A stretch of DNA of 64,000 nucleotides from CAWDMW01 sp963803575 (GCA_963803575.1 CAWDMW010000002.1:620001-684000), one strand, 5' to 3'. Shown: positions 42,754-52,443, counted from the stretch's first letter. The notes: generated by a model from the sequence alone, not told the origin. Program-made: numbers and translations.

Positions 42754-44166
42754 TTACTCACCCGTAGCAATACGTTGTACCAACTCTCCAACCGTGGGGA
42801 TATGGCCATTGGCATAAAATGGATCATTAGCGAATTTATAGGCGTTATGGCCAGAGAACATCAGGTTGTTGTCTATGTCTGTGCCATAGACAACATCTTG
42901 CAGCGTTTTTTGAATACAGAAACTGCGCGGATCTGCCTTCTTGCCAGTACTATAGTCATCATAATCCTTCCAGTTGCTAAAACGACAATGGCTTAGGCAA
43001 CCCATGCAGGCCACCTGATCGGCGTGAATGTTTGCAGCTTTCTCAGGTGTCACGAAAATAACCGTGTCATCCGGTGTTTTCATCATGTCAGTGTAACCAT
43101 CCTGTATGTAACGTTCGGCTAAAACTGCATCGGCTGGCGTCACATAGATAGGGCGTTTACGCACACCAAACAGGATGGTATCTGTCATTTCACCTGCTGG
43201 CTTACTCGCATATGAGATTTGCCGCTCTTCACGACCGCGCAATTCCTGAATGAAGGCGTTATTCACCGCAGAAGAATAAAAACCGGTAGGGCTAAAGCGA
43301 TTCAGGAACACATCACCCGGCTTTAAATCCAGTAAGCGTTGTTTCCAAATATCTGGCACCGGGCTTTCCTGCGTTAAAAGAGGACGTGTACCAAACTGAA
43401 AAGCAATCTGCCCGATTTCTGGATTATCCAGCCAGCTTTCCCAGTCTTTTAAGTACCATGCGCCACCGGCCATAATGATAGGGGTGTCTTGCAAACCTAC
43501 ACTATTCATGAATTTTCGCAGCTCTGCTACGCGAGGGAAGGGGTCTTGTGGTTGTTTAGGATCTTCACTATTAGACAGCCCGTTATGGCCACCTGCAAGC
43601 CATGGGTCTTCATACACAACACTGCCCAGCCACTCACTGGTTTTAGAATAGGATCGCTTCCATAGTGCGCGAAATGCTCGCATAGAGGAAATGATTGGGT
43701 GGTAATGCACTTTATAATGTGCTGCCAGATCACCCAGACGGTAGGGCATACCGGCGCCACACGTAACACCATGAATATACTGGTTTGCGCGTTCCAATGT
43801 TTCCTGCAAAATACGTTCTGCACCGCCCATCTCCCACAATACATTGATATGAATACGACCATTGCCACCCGCTATCTCATGTGCCACCTTAGCTTGTTCT
43901 ACGGCGCCATTCGTGCTCATGGCAATTAATTCTTCGTGACGTTCACGGCGGGTTGTTCCCTGATAGGTGTAAGGGATTGCTTTACCTTTTTCATCATAGC
44001 TTTCTGCATTTACGCCTGAAAACGTACCAACCGCGCCTGCCGCAGCAAACGCACCGGCACTTTTGCCGTTCGTCGCACCAATGCCCTTGCCACCTTCAAT
44101 AATAGGTAAGACATCCATTCCAGAAATAGAGACAGATTTGAGTTTTTGAGCAAAAGATGTGGTCAT
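42754..44166 (-). CDS. Nitronate monooxygenase family protein
   Basis: A 470-residue FMN-dependent TIM-barrel protein of the NMO/2-nitropropane dioxygenase family, long form seen in alphaproteobacteria. N-terminal GGKGIGATNGKSAGAFAAAG, the central HGVTCGAGMPYRLGDLAAHY, PIIMAGGAWYL and IAFQFGTRPLLTQES for FMN phosphate. A late Cys cluster MGCLSHCRF may bind metal or an iron-sulfur centre. ATG 44166 preferred over a TTG ten codons earlier. The substrate is unknown. Confidence 0.85.
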   Translation of the reverse strand: MTTSFAQKLKSVSISGMDVLPIIEGGKGIGATNGKSAGAFAAAGAVGTFSGVNAESYDEKGKAIPYTYQGTTRRERHEELIAMSTNGAVEQAKVAHEIAGGNGRIHINVLWEMGGAERILQETLERANQYIHGVTCGAGMPYRLGDLAAHYKVHYHPIISSMRAFRALWKRSYSKTSEWLGSVVYEDPWLAGGHNGLSNSEDPKQPQDPFPRVAELRKFMNSVGLQDTPIIMAGGAWYLKDWESWLDNPEIGQIAFQFGTRPLLTQESPVPDIWKQRLLDLKPGDVFLNRFSPTGFYSSAVNNAFIQELRGREERQISYASKPAGEMTDTILFGVRKRPIYVTPADAVLAERYIQDGYTDMMKTPDDTVIFVTPEKAANIHADQVACMGCLSHCRFSNWKDYDDYSTGKKADPRSFCIQKTLQDVVYGTDIDNNLMFSGHNAYKFANDPFYANGHIPTVGELVQRIATGE

Positions 44167-44253
44167 ACATGTCACCGGTTTATCAAAGACAGCCAAGTGC
44201 TGCGCTGGGTATTATCATTATAACCCCTAGCAATACCATAATCTGATGAACTA

Positions 44254-44877
44254 TCAAGCATTCTTCCCGTTTTGTGTTGCAGATAATAGGAATATGCCCT
44301 GTTGACCGCACACATTGCTAATGCTTTGGCAGGAGGATAGCCAGTTAGGTAGGGCAGGCGAATATAAAATATGTTGCCGTTGAATACGTAAATTCAGTAT
44401 TGTACAAAAATGATGAAAGTCCTTGAGCGTACAAAAATGAATATTGGGCGTTTCATACCATTCATAATCCAGCTGGTGTGTGACGGGCATCTGCCCACTA
44501 ACCGCCAGCTGCCAGCGATTGCGCCAATGGGCGAAATTGGGAACCGACACAATAATGTGGCGCGCCACGCGCGCGGCATGTGCGAGAACCTCTTTAGGAT
44601 GCTGCATTTGTTGCAGTATCTCATTGAGAATCACAATATCGTAAGCATTGTCGGGGTAATGCGGTAAATCCTGCTCCGCGTCCCCCTGCACCACAGACAT
44701 GCCCTGCGCTATGGCAGACTGTACTTTGGTTTCGCATATCTCGATACCCCGTCCATAGATGCGTTTATGTTCTGCCAGCCATTGGAGCAAATGCCCCTGC
44801 GAGCATCCAATATCTAGCACGCGTGATCCGTTTGGCACCATGTCAGCAATAATGCGAAGGCGAGGGGATAATGTCAT
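44254..44877 (-). CDS. metW: Methionine biosynthesis protein MetW
   Basis: A 207-residue SAM-methyltransferase-fold protein that pairs with MetX in homoserine O-acylation. Motif I VLDIGCSQGHLLQWL, then VQGDAEQDL and YDIVILNEILQQMQHP. It overlaps metX as ATGA, the classical metXW operon. Confidence 0.94.
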   Translation of the reverse strand: MTLSPRLRIIADMVPNGSRVLDIGCSQGHLLQWLAEHKRIYGRGIEICETKVQSAIAQGMSVVQGDAEQDLPHYPDNAYDIVILNEILQQMQHPKEVLAHAARVARHIIVSVPNFAHWRNRWQLAVSGQMPVTHQLDYEWYETPNIHFCTLKDFHHFCTILNLRIQRQHILYSPALPNWLSSCQSISNVCGQQGIFLLSATQNGKNA

Positions 44878-46043
44878 GAATCAAGCCCAGCCCGCGCAGC
44901 CTGCCCATTTAGGAAGCCATCAATCACACGCATATAATTTTCATTAGGCAGCAAGAAAGCATCATGCCCGTGCGGTGAAGCAATTTCCGTGAAACTGACT
45001 TCTGCACCCAGTGCATTCAGACTTCTGACAATGCGTTGACTTTCTATCGTCGGGTAAATCCAGTCAGTAGAGAAAGACATGACGCAAAACGCAACGGGTG
45101 TATGGCCAAATGCCATGGACAGATTGCCATCATGGCTTTCAGACAGATCAAAATAATCCGCTGCTTTTGTGATGTAGAGATAGGAATTAGGATCAAACCG
45201 CTCTACAAAACTAACGCCTTGATGGCGCAGGTAGCTTTCTACCTGAAAGTTGGCGTCAAAACTGAACGCCGGAGCATCATCGTCATGCTGCAACATCCGG
45301 CCAAATTTATGTTGCAGTGCGTGTTCAGACAGGTACGTGACATGAGCAGTCATACGGGCAACCGATAATCCTTTCACCGGAAACGTACCATGTGCGTGAT
45401 ATTGTCCCTGCATCCATTCGGGGTCAGCCATAATGGCTTGTCGGCCTATCTCGTGATAGGCAATGTTTTGGGCATTATGTCGTGAAGCCGTGGCAAGCGG
45501 TATCGCGCAACATAAATGCCTAGGGTAGTCTACTGCCCATTGCAAGACCTGCATACCACCCATAGAGCCACCAATCACCGCAAAGAGCCGCTCAATACCA
45601 AAATGTTCTACCAGTCTCTTTTGCACGGTTACCATGTCTTTAATTGTCACAATCGGAAATTCTAACCCTAGCGGTTCTCCCGGGGTGGGTTCATATTTGG
45701 AACCATATGTGCCAGTGCAACCACCCAACACATTGCTGCATATGACGAAATATTTATCCGTATCAATCGGACATCCTCGACCAACCATAAAATGCCACCA
45801 TCCGGCTTTACCAGTGACAGGGTTGCCTGACGCTGCATATTGGTCACCTGTCAGCGCGTGGCATAGAAGTATGGCATTAGATTTCTCGGCGTTGAGTGTG
45901 CCATAGGTTTGGTATGCTACCGGAATATGGTGTAGGTTAGTGCCGTTACTTAGGGTAATAGGACGGTCATGTGCCAGCCATGCAATTTTGCCTACAGACA
46001 CCTGACGGCGTGATGCACCAAAGCTGAGTATTTGTTGTTCCAT
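44874..46043 (-). CDS. metX: Homoserine O-acetyltransferase
   Basis: A 389-residue alpha/beta hydrolase-fold acyltransferase, first step from homoserine to methionine. Nucleophile Ser in GGSMGGMQVLQWA, early HALTGDQYAAG-like block HALTGDQYAASG, catalytic Asp in MSFSTDWIYP and His in SPHGHDAFL. Its start lies 71 bp from the divergent chorismate mutase gene. I looked for a SAM-II riboswitch there and found none convincing. Confidence 0.96.
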   Translation of the reverse strand: MEQQILSFGASRRQVSVGKIAWLAHDRPITLSNGTNLHHIPVAYQTYGTLNAEKSNAILLCHALTGDQYAASGNPVTGKAGWWHFMVGRGCPIDTDKYFVICSNVLGGCTGTYGSKYEPTPGEPLGLEFPIVTIKDMVTVQKRLVEHFGIERLFAVIGGSMGGMQVLQWAVDYPRHLCCAIPLATASRHNAQNIAYHEIGRQAIMADPEWMQGQYHAHGTFPVKGLSVARMTAHVTYLSEHALQHKFGRMLQHDDDAPAFSFDANFQVESYLRHQGVSFVERFDPNSYLYITKAADYFDLSESHDGNLSMAFGHTPVAFCVMSFSTDWIYPTIESQRIVRSLNALGAEVSFTEIASPHGHDAFLLPNENYMRVIDGFLNGQAARAGLDS

Positions 46044-46114
46044 AACCTTGCTATTCCTAAACTATCTTTGTAGGATACCTCCCAGCAGGATGCAACCACC
46101 GAACGTATAAGCTT

Positions 46115-46813
46115 ATGACGCAAACTTTTGATGCCGCCTTGCAGGCATATCGCACGCAGATCGACGTGATTGACCGTCAGTTGCTCAATCTATTTGATGA
46201 ACGCTCGCAGATTGTGGCGAGTGTGGGGAAACTCAAAGAAGCACATGGCGTGTCTGGAAGTTTTGCACGTCCCGGGCGTGAAGCCATTATGATGCGACAT
46301 ATTCTGGATAATGTATCAGATACGTCTCTACCCAGAGCCTCTATTGCCGCGATATGGCGGATTATTATTGGTAGCTCGACTGCGCTGGAATCCCCTATGA
46401 ATGTGGTAACGTTTGACCATGATGCACAAGGGGTGCATGAAGCCGCTTATTATTTTGGCACTTATGTGCCGCATCGTTCATTGTGTGAATCAACGTTCTT
46501 TGAAGCACTGAAGCAGGATAAGCACGCGATTGCGGTTGTGCCATATCACACAGAAGCGCATTGGTGGCGTTATATGCCAGACCCTATGCGTGTGTTTGCG
46601 TGCTTACCATTTGTAGGGAGCAACCCTACACATCTGGCGCTTGGCCATGTGGTGCCGGAAGAAACCGGCGATGATGTGTCGCTGTTTTACGATTATGTGA
46701 ATAAAAATATTTTTGGGCGAGAAGGGTTCCATACTGACGAGAAGCCGCTGGCTGTTACAGGGGATCATGCGCTCTATATTGGAAGTTATGCTTCGCCTTA
46801 TCCGTTAACGTAA
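46115..46813 (+). CDS. Chorismate mutase with extra C-terminal domain
   Basis: A 232-residue protein. The AroQ-type mutase helix bundle at about 8-95 has IDVIDRQLLNLFDERSQIVA and later RAAIAAIWRIIIGSS-like residues. The C-terminal part (about 100-232) resembles the degenerate prephenate-dehydratase-like region found in alphaproteobacterial homologues; catalytic motifs for dehydratase were not found. It converts chorismate to prephenate, and heads the operon with hisC and tyrA. Confidence 0.88.
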   Translation: MTQTFDAALQAYRTQIDVIDRQLLNLFDERSQIVASVGKLKEAHGVSGSFARPGREAIMMRHILDNVSDTSLPRASIAAIWRIIIGSSTALESPMNVVTFDHDAQGVHEAAYYFGTYVPHRSLCESTFFEALKQDKHAIAVVPYHTEAHWWRYMPDPMRVFACLPFVGSNPTHLALGHVVPEETGDDVSLFYDYVNKNIFGREGFHTDEKPLAVTGDHALYIGSYASPYPLT

Positions 46814-46821
46814 CTTACGCT

Positions 46822-47922
46822 ATGTCTGTAACACATCCCACCCCCAAACCTCATTTGCAAGCCATAGCACCTTACAAAGCCGGAAAAACATCTTATGCTG
46901 CTGGTGTAGTGCCGATCAAGCTATCATCGAACGAGAATCCGTATGGCGCCAGCCCTAAAGCGATTGAAGCTTACCAAAAGGCTGCATCGACGTTGCATCG
47001 CTATCCTGACGGCAGTTGCCATGACGTGCGCCATGCATTGGCTGCCCGCCATGCAATTCCGGCTAAACAAATTGTGTGTGGTGCGGGATCAGATGAGTTA
47101 ATTAGCTTACTGATTCATGCGTATGCAGGGGTGGGGGATGAAGTATTATTCACCGAACATGCGTTTTTAATGTATAAACTCTACACACTCGCTGCCGGAG
47201 CCACGCCGGTGGAAGCACCAGAGCATGAACTTCGTACCGATGTGGATGCGTTGATACGTGCGGTTACAGAGCGTACCAAATTAGTGTTTGTGGCAAACCC
47301 TAACAATCCAACGGGTAGTTATATTCCTGCGTCAGATATGCAGCGTTTGCGTGATGGATTGCCATCACACATATTGCTGGTGATTGATGGGGCATACGCA
47401 GAGTGTGTGCAGGCGGATGATTATGATGATGGCGCACAATTGGCTGTTAGTACGCATAACACGGTGATGCTGCGAACATTTTCCAAAATCTATGGCTTGC
47501 CAGCGTTGCGGTTAGGGTGGATGTTAGCACCGCCTGCTATTGTGGGTGCGGTACTACGGATTAAAAGTCCGTTCAATGTAACCAGCGCCGCGCAGGCGGC
47601 GGGGGTGGCGGCGATAGAAGATACTGCATTTATGGCGGAGCAACATGCAATGAATATAGCGCAACGTGATGTTCTGGGTGAAGCCTTAACCGCTATGGGG
47701 TATGGCATACATCCAACGCAGGCAAATTTTGTGTTATTAGATATGGGATCACGCGAGCAGGCACAATATATGATACATGCTTTAGAAGAAAAACATATCT
47801 ATGTACGGGATGTATCATCGTATAAGCTTAAGCAGCATATACGTATTTCGGTTGGAACCGTGCAGGAAAATCAGACGTTGCTGGATGCCATGGCGCAAAT
47901 ACAAAGGAGACAGTCATCATGA
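46822..47922 (+). CDS. hisC: Histidinol-phosphate/aromatic aminotransferase
   Basis: A 366-residue class I/II PLP aminotransferase. SSNENPYGASPKAIEAYQ near residue 33, NPNNPTGSYIP, PLP Lys in TFSKIYGLPALRLGW, and the Arg pocket near IRISVG. It sits between chorismate mutase and prephenate dehydrogenase, so it likely serves both histidine and aromatic amino acid synthesis. Overlaps tyrA by 4 nt. Confidence 0.93.
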   Translation: MSVTHPTPKPHLQAIAPYKAGKTSYAAGVVPIKLSSNENPYGASPKAIEAYQKAASTLHRYPDGSCHDVRHALAARHAIPAKQIVCGAGSDELISLLIHAYAGVGDEVLFTEHAFLMYKLYTLAAGATPVEAPEHELRTDVDALIRAVTERTKLVFVANPNNPTGSYIPASDMQRLRDGLPSHILLVIDGAYAECVQADDYDDGAQLAVSTHNTVMLRTFSKIYGLPALRLGWMLAPPAIVGAVLRIKSPFNVTSAAQAAGVAAIEDTAFMAEQHAMNIAQRDVLGEALTAMGYGIHPTQANFVLLDMGSREQAQYMIHALEEKHIYVRDVSSYKLKQHIRISVGTVQENQTLLDAMAQIQRRQSS

Positions 47923-49028
47923 CACAACATTATGCAGTAGTGATTGGATGCGGGTTGATTGGTGGCTCATTTGTCAAAGCCTTACGTAATATTCATGCAG
48001 ATGCCCATATCACAGTGATTGATACAGATGCACAAGCCTGTGCGCTGATGCAGGAGGAAGGATTAGTCAATCAGGTATCTGACCGCCTGGAAGCATCACT
48101 TTTTCAGTCTGCTACTACCATCTTGATTGCAACACCGCCTCATTGCTGGCAGGACATCGCTACAACATTGGCCACTTATGACATGCCTGCACTTACATTG
48201 CTGATGGATGTTGGGTCAGTCAAACAGTATGCACTGGAATGTTTAGCATCATTTCCCACTTACGTTGCGGCGCATCCGATTGCAGGAATGGAGTTTTCCG
48301 GCACGGCGTATAGCACGGTGGACTTATTTGCTGGTAAGCGAGTTATTTTCACCCCCACAGCTGATACGAACGCTGATGCACTGGCGCAGGCAACTCGTCT
48401 GTGGGAAGAGATGGAAGCCGTACCTGTCACGCTGGATGCTGACATACATGATCGCATATATGCTTATGTCTCACACCTGCCACAATTACTTGCTTACGCG
48501 ATTGCTGGTGCAACATTGGAGCATGTGCATGGCAATCAACCCTATATTCAGTTTTTACGGCTAGCAGGGTCGTCACCTGCTTTATGGCGCGGTATTATGG
48601 AGCATAGCCCGCATGTGTCGGATGCAGCGGAGAGCTATCTTCAACTCATAACGCACGTGTTGGCAGAACTTCGCACCGGCACCGAGCAGCATGAAACACC
48701 GCTCAATATGCAACGTGGTGCAGAGTTAACACCGCGTATTCTGGCTTCCTGCCTGATTGGGGTGATTACTATTGAAGAACAGCGCGGCAATGTAAAGCTG
48801 GCGCGTTATGCAGGCTCAGGGTTTGCTGACATGGCCGCACCTGCTATGACTGATCCGGAAGATGAGTTATCGCTGATCTCTCAACATACAGATGTGGTGA
48901 TTACTTTGCTGGAAATGATTGAAGCACAATTCCGCGCTATGGTCATATTGCTCAAGCGCGGGCAGTGGCAGGATTTGCAGGATATTATGCAATCAGCGCA
49001 AAATGCTTACATCCATCAGCTTAATTGA
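47919..49028 (+). CDS. tyrA: Prephenate/arogenate dehydrogenase
   Basis: A 369-residue NAD(P)-dependent enzyme for tyrosine synthesis. Dinucleotide site VVIGCGLIGGSFVKALRN, the family AAHPIAGMEFSGTAY with catalytic His and YVSHLPQLLAYAIA. The C-terminus is about 60-80 residues longer than in short TyrA proteins, with no ACT motif recognised. It ends the chorismate mutase-hisC-tyrA operon. Confidence 0.94.
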   Translation: MTQHYAVVIGCGLIGGSFVKALRNIHADAHITVIDTDAQACALMQEEGLVNQVSDRLEASLFQSATTILIATPPHCWQDIATTLATYDMPALTLLMDVGSVKQYALECLASFPTYVAAHPIAGMEFSGTAYSTVDLFAGKRVIFTPTADTNADALAQATRLWEEMEAVPVTLDADIHDRIYAYVSHLPQLLAYAIAGATLEHVHGNQPYIQFLRLAGSSPALWRGIMEHSPHVSDAAESYLQLITHVLAELRTGTEQHETPLNMQRGAELTPRILASCLIGVITIEEQRGNVKLARYAGSGFADMAAPAMTDPEDELSLISQHTDVVITLLEMIEAQFRAMVILLKRGQWQDLQDIMQSAQNAYIHQLN

Positions 49029-49031
49029 TGC

Positions 49032-49469
49032 TTATCGTTTAGGCGCTTCAGGCAAATCAATAGCACTTGGTACGGATTCGACACGTGGCAAAGCATATTT
49101 CTTAACATAAGAGCAATGAGAATGCCCCCATCCGGTCGTGTTCTTAATCATGCGGATCACTTCGTTCGTGTTCTTAAACGCGCAGCGTGCAAAGCGGCGG
49201 GCGGTTGCATCATTCTCATACTTATGCACTACACGCCGTGCCACGGTTTCTACATCACGATACTTTTTATCCTGACATAGTTCGGTTATTTCTGCAGACG
49301 TATTGCTGTAATCCAGTACCCATTGTTGTAATCGTGAAGCGTCTACCGCCAGCGCACATTGCGTGATTTTGTGTAGGCTGGGCGGATGCTGAGCCACGGT
49401 ACTTTGCTGTGCGTAAGAAGCGGTGCCAAGGCAGGCGAAGAGAGCGGTGAAGGTAAGTGTGCGAATCAT
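49032..49469 (-). CDS. Exported hypothetical protein, 145 aa
   Basis: Signal peptide at 1-20 (MIRTLTFTALFACLGTASYA, Ala-x-Ala-like site SYA). The mature part is helical and basic with five cysteines, perhaps two disulfides, pointing to the periplasm. No domain recognised. Convergent with tyrA. The bases 49470-49547 on its 5' side hold only its promoter region. Confidence 0.7.
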   Translation of the reverse strand: MIRTLTFTALFACLGTASYAQQSTVAQHPPSLHKITQCALAVDASRLQQWVLDYSNTSAEITELCQDKKYRDVETVARRVVHKYENDATARRFARCAFKNTNEVIRMIKNTTGWGHSHCSYVKKYALPRVESVPSAIDLPEAPKR

Positions 49470-49547
49470 AATTTACGTAGATGCTGATGAGAATAATAAG
49501 ATATGATAGGCATATGCCATGCGTAATGTCAACATGGTGTTGAGCTC

Positions 49548-49578
49548 AAAAAAACAGGCGGCTACGTGAGCCACCTGT
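49548..49578 (-). terminator. Terminator downstream of the small membrane-protein gene
   Basis: Stem ACAGG/CCTGT and GGCT/AGCC around one mismatch, loop ACGTG, with a run of seven T on the - strand. It ends - strand transcription coming from 49794-49901. Confidence 0.85.
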
Positions 49579-49793
49579 AAATAGGTTAGCGTTCTACGAA
49601 TCAAGCGTCTCTAAAACAGATTGCAGGCGAAGAAGCTTTTTTTGAGTCTCGTCTCGTCTCTGTTCTAACACTCTCCTTGAAAAAATCAATGTAAGTTCAG
49701 CGTTAGATCTTAAGGCTTTTATGCTGAAAATCAAGTAAAATAGTTAAAGAATGTTAGGTTATTGAAATGCGGTTTATCTTACGTGTAACCACC
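49579..49793. other. Gap with a short coding-like fragment
   Basis: On the - strand a frame open at 49594-49671 could encode a 25-residue charged helix (LEQRRDETQKKLLRLQSVLE). AAGGAGA touches its GTG, too close to serve as ribosome site, and a run of seven T breaks the frame further upstream. It may be a decayed gene end or the 3' untranslated part of the next gene. Nothing else seen. Confidence 0.3.
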
Positions 49794-49901
49794 TTACAAA
49801 TAATATTCAGCGGCAATGCCAACACCAAATATGACTAAACCTGCAACTGCAATGGCGATACCAAAGTCAAAAAATACACCGTTTTTATGAAATTTTTTCA
49901 T
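49794..49901 (-). CDS. Small single-pass membrane protein, 35 aa
   Basis: Begins MKKFHKNGVFFDFGIAIAVA, then a hydrophobic Gly- and Ala-rich helix ending AAEYYL. The ribosome site AGGAG lies 8 nt before the ATG, and a terminator follows downstream, so it is very likely translated. Basic N-terminus in, one membrane helix. No known family. The 38 bp before it lead to the HAD gene end. Confidence 0.7.
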   Translation of the reverse strand: MKKFHKNGVFFDFGIAIAVAGLVIFGVGIAAEYYL

Positions 49902-49939
49902 GTGTGAAACTCCTGATTGTTCACGCGCATCATAGCAAA

Positions 49940-50602
49940 TTACACATAATGCTGCAAGAGTTTCAGTAGGTCGTTATGATCTCGCGCGTGAGCATGGACA
50001 GGATAATCACGGTAAGTGGTTTGCCTTGCATCCAGTGCCACGTCACCATACAAAATGGCGGTCATGTTACCTGCCTGCGCGCATCCCAGATCCGTGATGG
50101 TATCCCCTATAAACCAGACGTCAGGTGCCATCTTGATGTCGGTGCCTTGCAGTGCCAACGCTGCCGGATCAGCCGCTGGTTTGTCTCGCGCTGCATCACC
50201 TGCACCAATGATGGCGTCAAAGTACGATGCCCAGCCCAGATGCTTCACTTCAATATGTAAGTTACGACTTGTTTTATTGCTGACAAGTGCGCTAAAGACG
50301 TTAGCTGTATGGGCATATTCTATGACAGGTAAAGCGTGTTGAAGTGGTTGCAATTGTTCCAGATGGCAGGCGCGATATTGTTGCAGGTAATAATCCCCTG
50401 CTGCTTCCCACTCATTACCAAAAATGGTGGGGAACGCATCACGCATGGATTTTCCCACGCGCAACTTTACTTCTTCCATACTCCAGCATGGCAGGTTCCA
50501 GTGTGCCATCGTCTGGTGCAATGCATGATGGATCACTGGCCATGTATCAACCAGTGTATTGTCCCAGTCAAAGAGCAGAGCGCGGGGGCGTGTTAATTCC
50601 AT
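49940..50602 (-). CDS. HAD-family hydrolase, phosphoglycolate phosphatase-like
   Basis: A 220-residue haloacid dehalogenase-fold phosphatase. Motif I LFDWDNTLVDTW at about 10-21 (nucleophile Asp), Thr/Ser motif II near SALVSNKTSR, Lys in AARDKPAADP, motif IV WFIGDTITDLGCA. The alpha-helical cap at about 20-90 is of the Gph/PGP type. Substrate unknown. It overlaps the preceding aminotransferase gene by 10 bp. Confidence 0.9.
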   Translation of the reverse strand: MELTRPRALLFDWDNTLVDTWPVIHHALHQTMAHWNLPCWSMEEVKLRVGKSMRDAFPTIFGNEWEAAGDYYLQQYRACHLEQLQPLQHALPVIEYAHTANVFSALVSNKTSRNLHIEVKHLGWASYFDAIIGAGDAARDKPAADPAALALQGTDIKMAPDVWFIGDTITDLGCAQAGNMTAILYGDVALDARQTTYRDYPVHAHARDHNDLLKLLQHYV

Positions 50603-51456
50603 GATTTTCCTGTTTGGCTGGTTACATGTTGTTGGTAAGCTTCCAATAGTTTACATGTGATGATGCCTGCGTTTCCTGTGCCAATCACCGTATCATCAAT
50701 GCGTGTGACGGGTAAGACATGACTGTTGGCACTGCTCATAAAAGCTTCATCTGCCTGCATCACCTGCTGGCGCGGAATCATAGTCTCCTGATAGGGAATG
50801 TTCAGTTCATGGCATAGGCGGCAAATGATTTCCTTGCGTACACCATGAAGCACAGCGTGATTGCGCGGGTGGGTATACACAGTGCCATCCTTCACAATGT
50901 AAGCAGTTGACAGGCTGCCTTCGGTTAACTCATCATGGTGGTTAAACATGAACACTTCCCGTGCCTGTGCTTCATGCGCAGCCTGGCGGGCAAGTACATT
51001 TGGTAGCAGGGCAATAGATTTAATATCGCAGCGTCCCCAGCGTTCATCATGTAAGGTAATCACTTTGATGCCTGTCTCATAGAGTGATGCTGGTGTAGGT
51101 TTTGCTGGCATCACGCTCATGGTGAGGGAGGGGCGGGTATTGGCTGGAAAGAGGTGGTTGCGTGGTGCAGTACCTCGGGTGATCTGCATATAGATATATC
51201 CATCCGCATAAGGATTTTTCCGCAGCAACATCTCTGCAATGAGATGCAGGCTTTTGAACGATACAGGCTGTGCAATACGCAATGCTTCCAGCGAGTGATG
51301 CAGGCGTTCCATATGCAAGTCCCAGTCCAGAAACCGCTGATGGTAAAACATCACCACTTCATACAGCCCATCCGCAAACTGGTAGCCCCTATCCTCCATT
51401 GGAATAGTCGCATGGTGATATGGCACGTAGCGGCCATTAACGTAAGCAATTCTCAT
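50593..51456 (-). CDS. D-amino acid transaminase-like, class IV aminotransferase
   Basis: A 287-residue fold-IV PLP enzyme. IPMEDRGYQFADGLYEV near the start, PLP Lys in CDIKSIALLPNVLARQAAHE, which resembles D-alanine transaminase more than IlvE, and ELTEGSLSTAYIV. It could supply D-amino acids for peptidoglycan. Start ATG 51456 overlaps the upstream stop as ATGA. Confidence 0.9.
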   Translation of the reverse strand: MRIAYVNGRYVPYHHATIPMEDRGYQFADGLYEVVMFYHQRFLDWDLHMERLHHSLEALRIAQPVSFKSLHLIAEMLLRKNPYADGYIYMQITRGTAPRNHLFPANTRPSLTMSVMPAKPTPASLYETGIKVITLHDERWGRCDIKSIALLPNVLARQAAHEAQAREVFMFNHHDELTEGSLSTAYIVKDGTVYTHPRNHAVLHGVRKEIICRLCHELNIPYQETMIPRQQVMQADEAFMSSANSHVLPVTRIDDTVIGTGNAGIITCKLLEAYQQHVTSQTGKSWN

Positions 51457-52376
51457 GGATTCTGTGTAAACCACCGCGCAGTATCTTGCAAGCCTGCTTC
51501 CATGCTGTAAGGGGGGCTTGTGCCTGCCATACGGTAGCTTTCTGTGCTATCCATTGCCAGAGTACCGCATAATTTGTGATAAAGCTCCGGTCGGCCAATC
51601 ATTTTAGTGGCTGTTTGCATCATGTTCGCTGGCATGGGCAGTAAGTGTGGACGGACGGACAATGCCTGCGCCATTGCGCGTATTAGCTGCTGACTTGAGA
51701 CAGGCGCGCCATCATCTAATAGCAGGGTTTGCCCATAACATGACTCACGGCAAGCAATGGCTTCCATGGCATGGGTGAGATTGCCAACATACAGCACGCT
51801 GCGCTGGTTATGAATACGGCCAAAAGGAAGTGGCACCTGACGCGAGACGGCTTTTAGTAGCGTATAAAAATTTGCCCGAACGTTTGCACCATAGGTTAGC
51901 GGGACACGGATAATGGTGTAAGGCAGGGGGTATGTGTCAAATAATGCTTCAGCCTGTGCCTTGCTGACAGAATAGGGGTTATACGGGGCAAGGGACGTAT
52001 CGCTGGTAAATAGCGTGTCACCAGAATCATAGCCTAACACGGCGATGGTGCTTAAAAATATGACATGCCGCACGGAATGCTGCGAACAGGCATCCAGCAA
52101 TCGTTGCGTCACGTGTACATTGTCACGTGTGAAAGCATTTGTGTTGTGTGCTTCCTGCTTGCTCGTTTGGTGTACACGCCCTGCCAAATGCATCACACAA
52201 TCTATGTTTGTCAGTAATTGACTCCACTGATCGAACGCAGCCACATCCCCTATCGCTGTTTCATCTGCATGTTGCTGCTGCCGCACACATGCAATCACAT
52301 GATGGCCAGCTTGCCGTAAGTGGTGAGTGAGGTGGCGACCAATAAACCCGTTAGCGCCAGTGACAAGAATCTGCAT
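51453..52376 (-). CDS. NAD-dependent epimerase/dehydratase
   Basis: A 307-residue extended short-chain dehydrogenase. NAD motif VTGANGFIGRHLTHHLR at 5-21, DCVMHLAGRVHQ, Ser and YxxxK in PYNPYSVSKAQAE. It resembles WbpV/GNE-type 4-epimerases of surface sugar synthesis. It is the first gene of the run epimerase-aminotransferase-HAD and lies after a terminator. Confidence 0.88.
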   Translation of the reverse strand: MQILVTGANGFIGRHLTHHLRQAGHHVIACVRQQQHADETAIGDVAAFDQWSQLLTNIDCVMHLAGRVHQTSKQEAHNTNAFTRDNVHVTQRLLDACSQHSVRHVIFLSTIAVLGYDSGDTLFTSDTSLAPYNPYSVSKAQAEALFDTYPLPYTIIRVPLTYGANVRANFYTLLKAVSRQVPLPFGRIHNQRSVLYVGNLTHAMEAIACRESCYGQTLLLDDGAPVSSQQLIRAMAQALSVRPHLLPMPANMMQTATKMIGRPELYHKLCGTLAMDSTESYRMAGTSPPYSMEAGLQDTARWFTQNP

Positions 52377-52386
52377 GGTAAAAAAA

Positions 52387-52426
52387 ATAGATAGTTTCGG
52401 TAGGAAAAGCCACCGAAACTATCTAT
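52387..52426 (-). terminator. Terminator of the small membrane-protein gene at 52444
   Basis: Perfect 15-bp stem ATAGATAGTTTCGGT/ACCGAAACTATCTAT with a 10-nt loop and a T run on the - strand. It separates that gene from the epimerase operon. Confidence 0.93.
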
Positions 52427-52443
52427 ATAAGTGCTGCATTACC

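Noticed and set aside
44210..44235. Inverted repeat GGGTATTA ... TATAACCC between metW and the nitronate monooxygenase gene
   Set aside because: Arms do not pair fully and no T run follows; not a convincing terminator or operator.
46044..46114. SAM-II riboswitch expected before metX in alphaproteobacteria
   Set aside because: Only short imperfect stems were found and the conserved SAM-II core is not seen.
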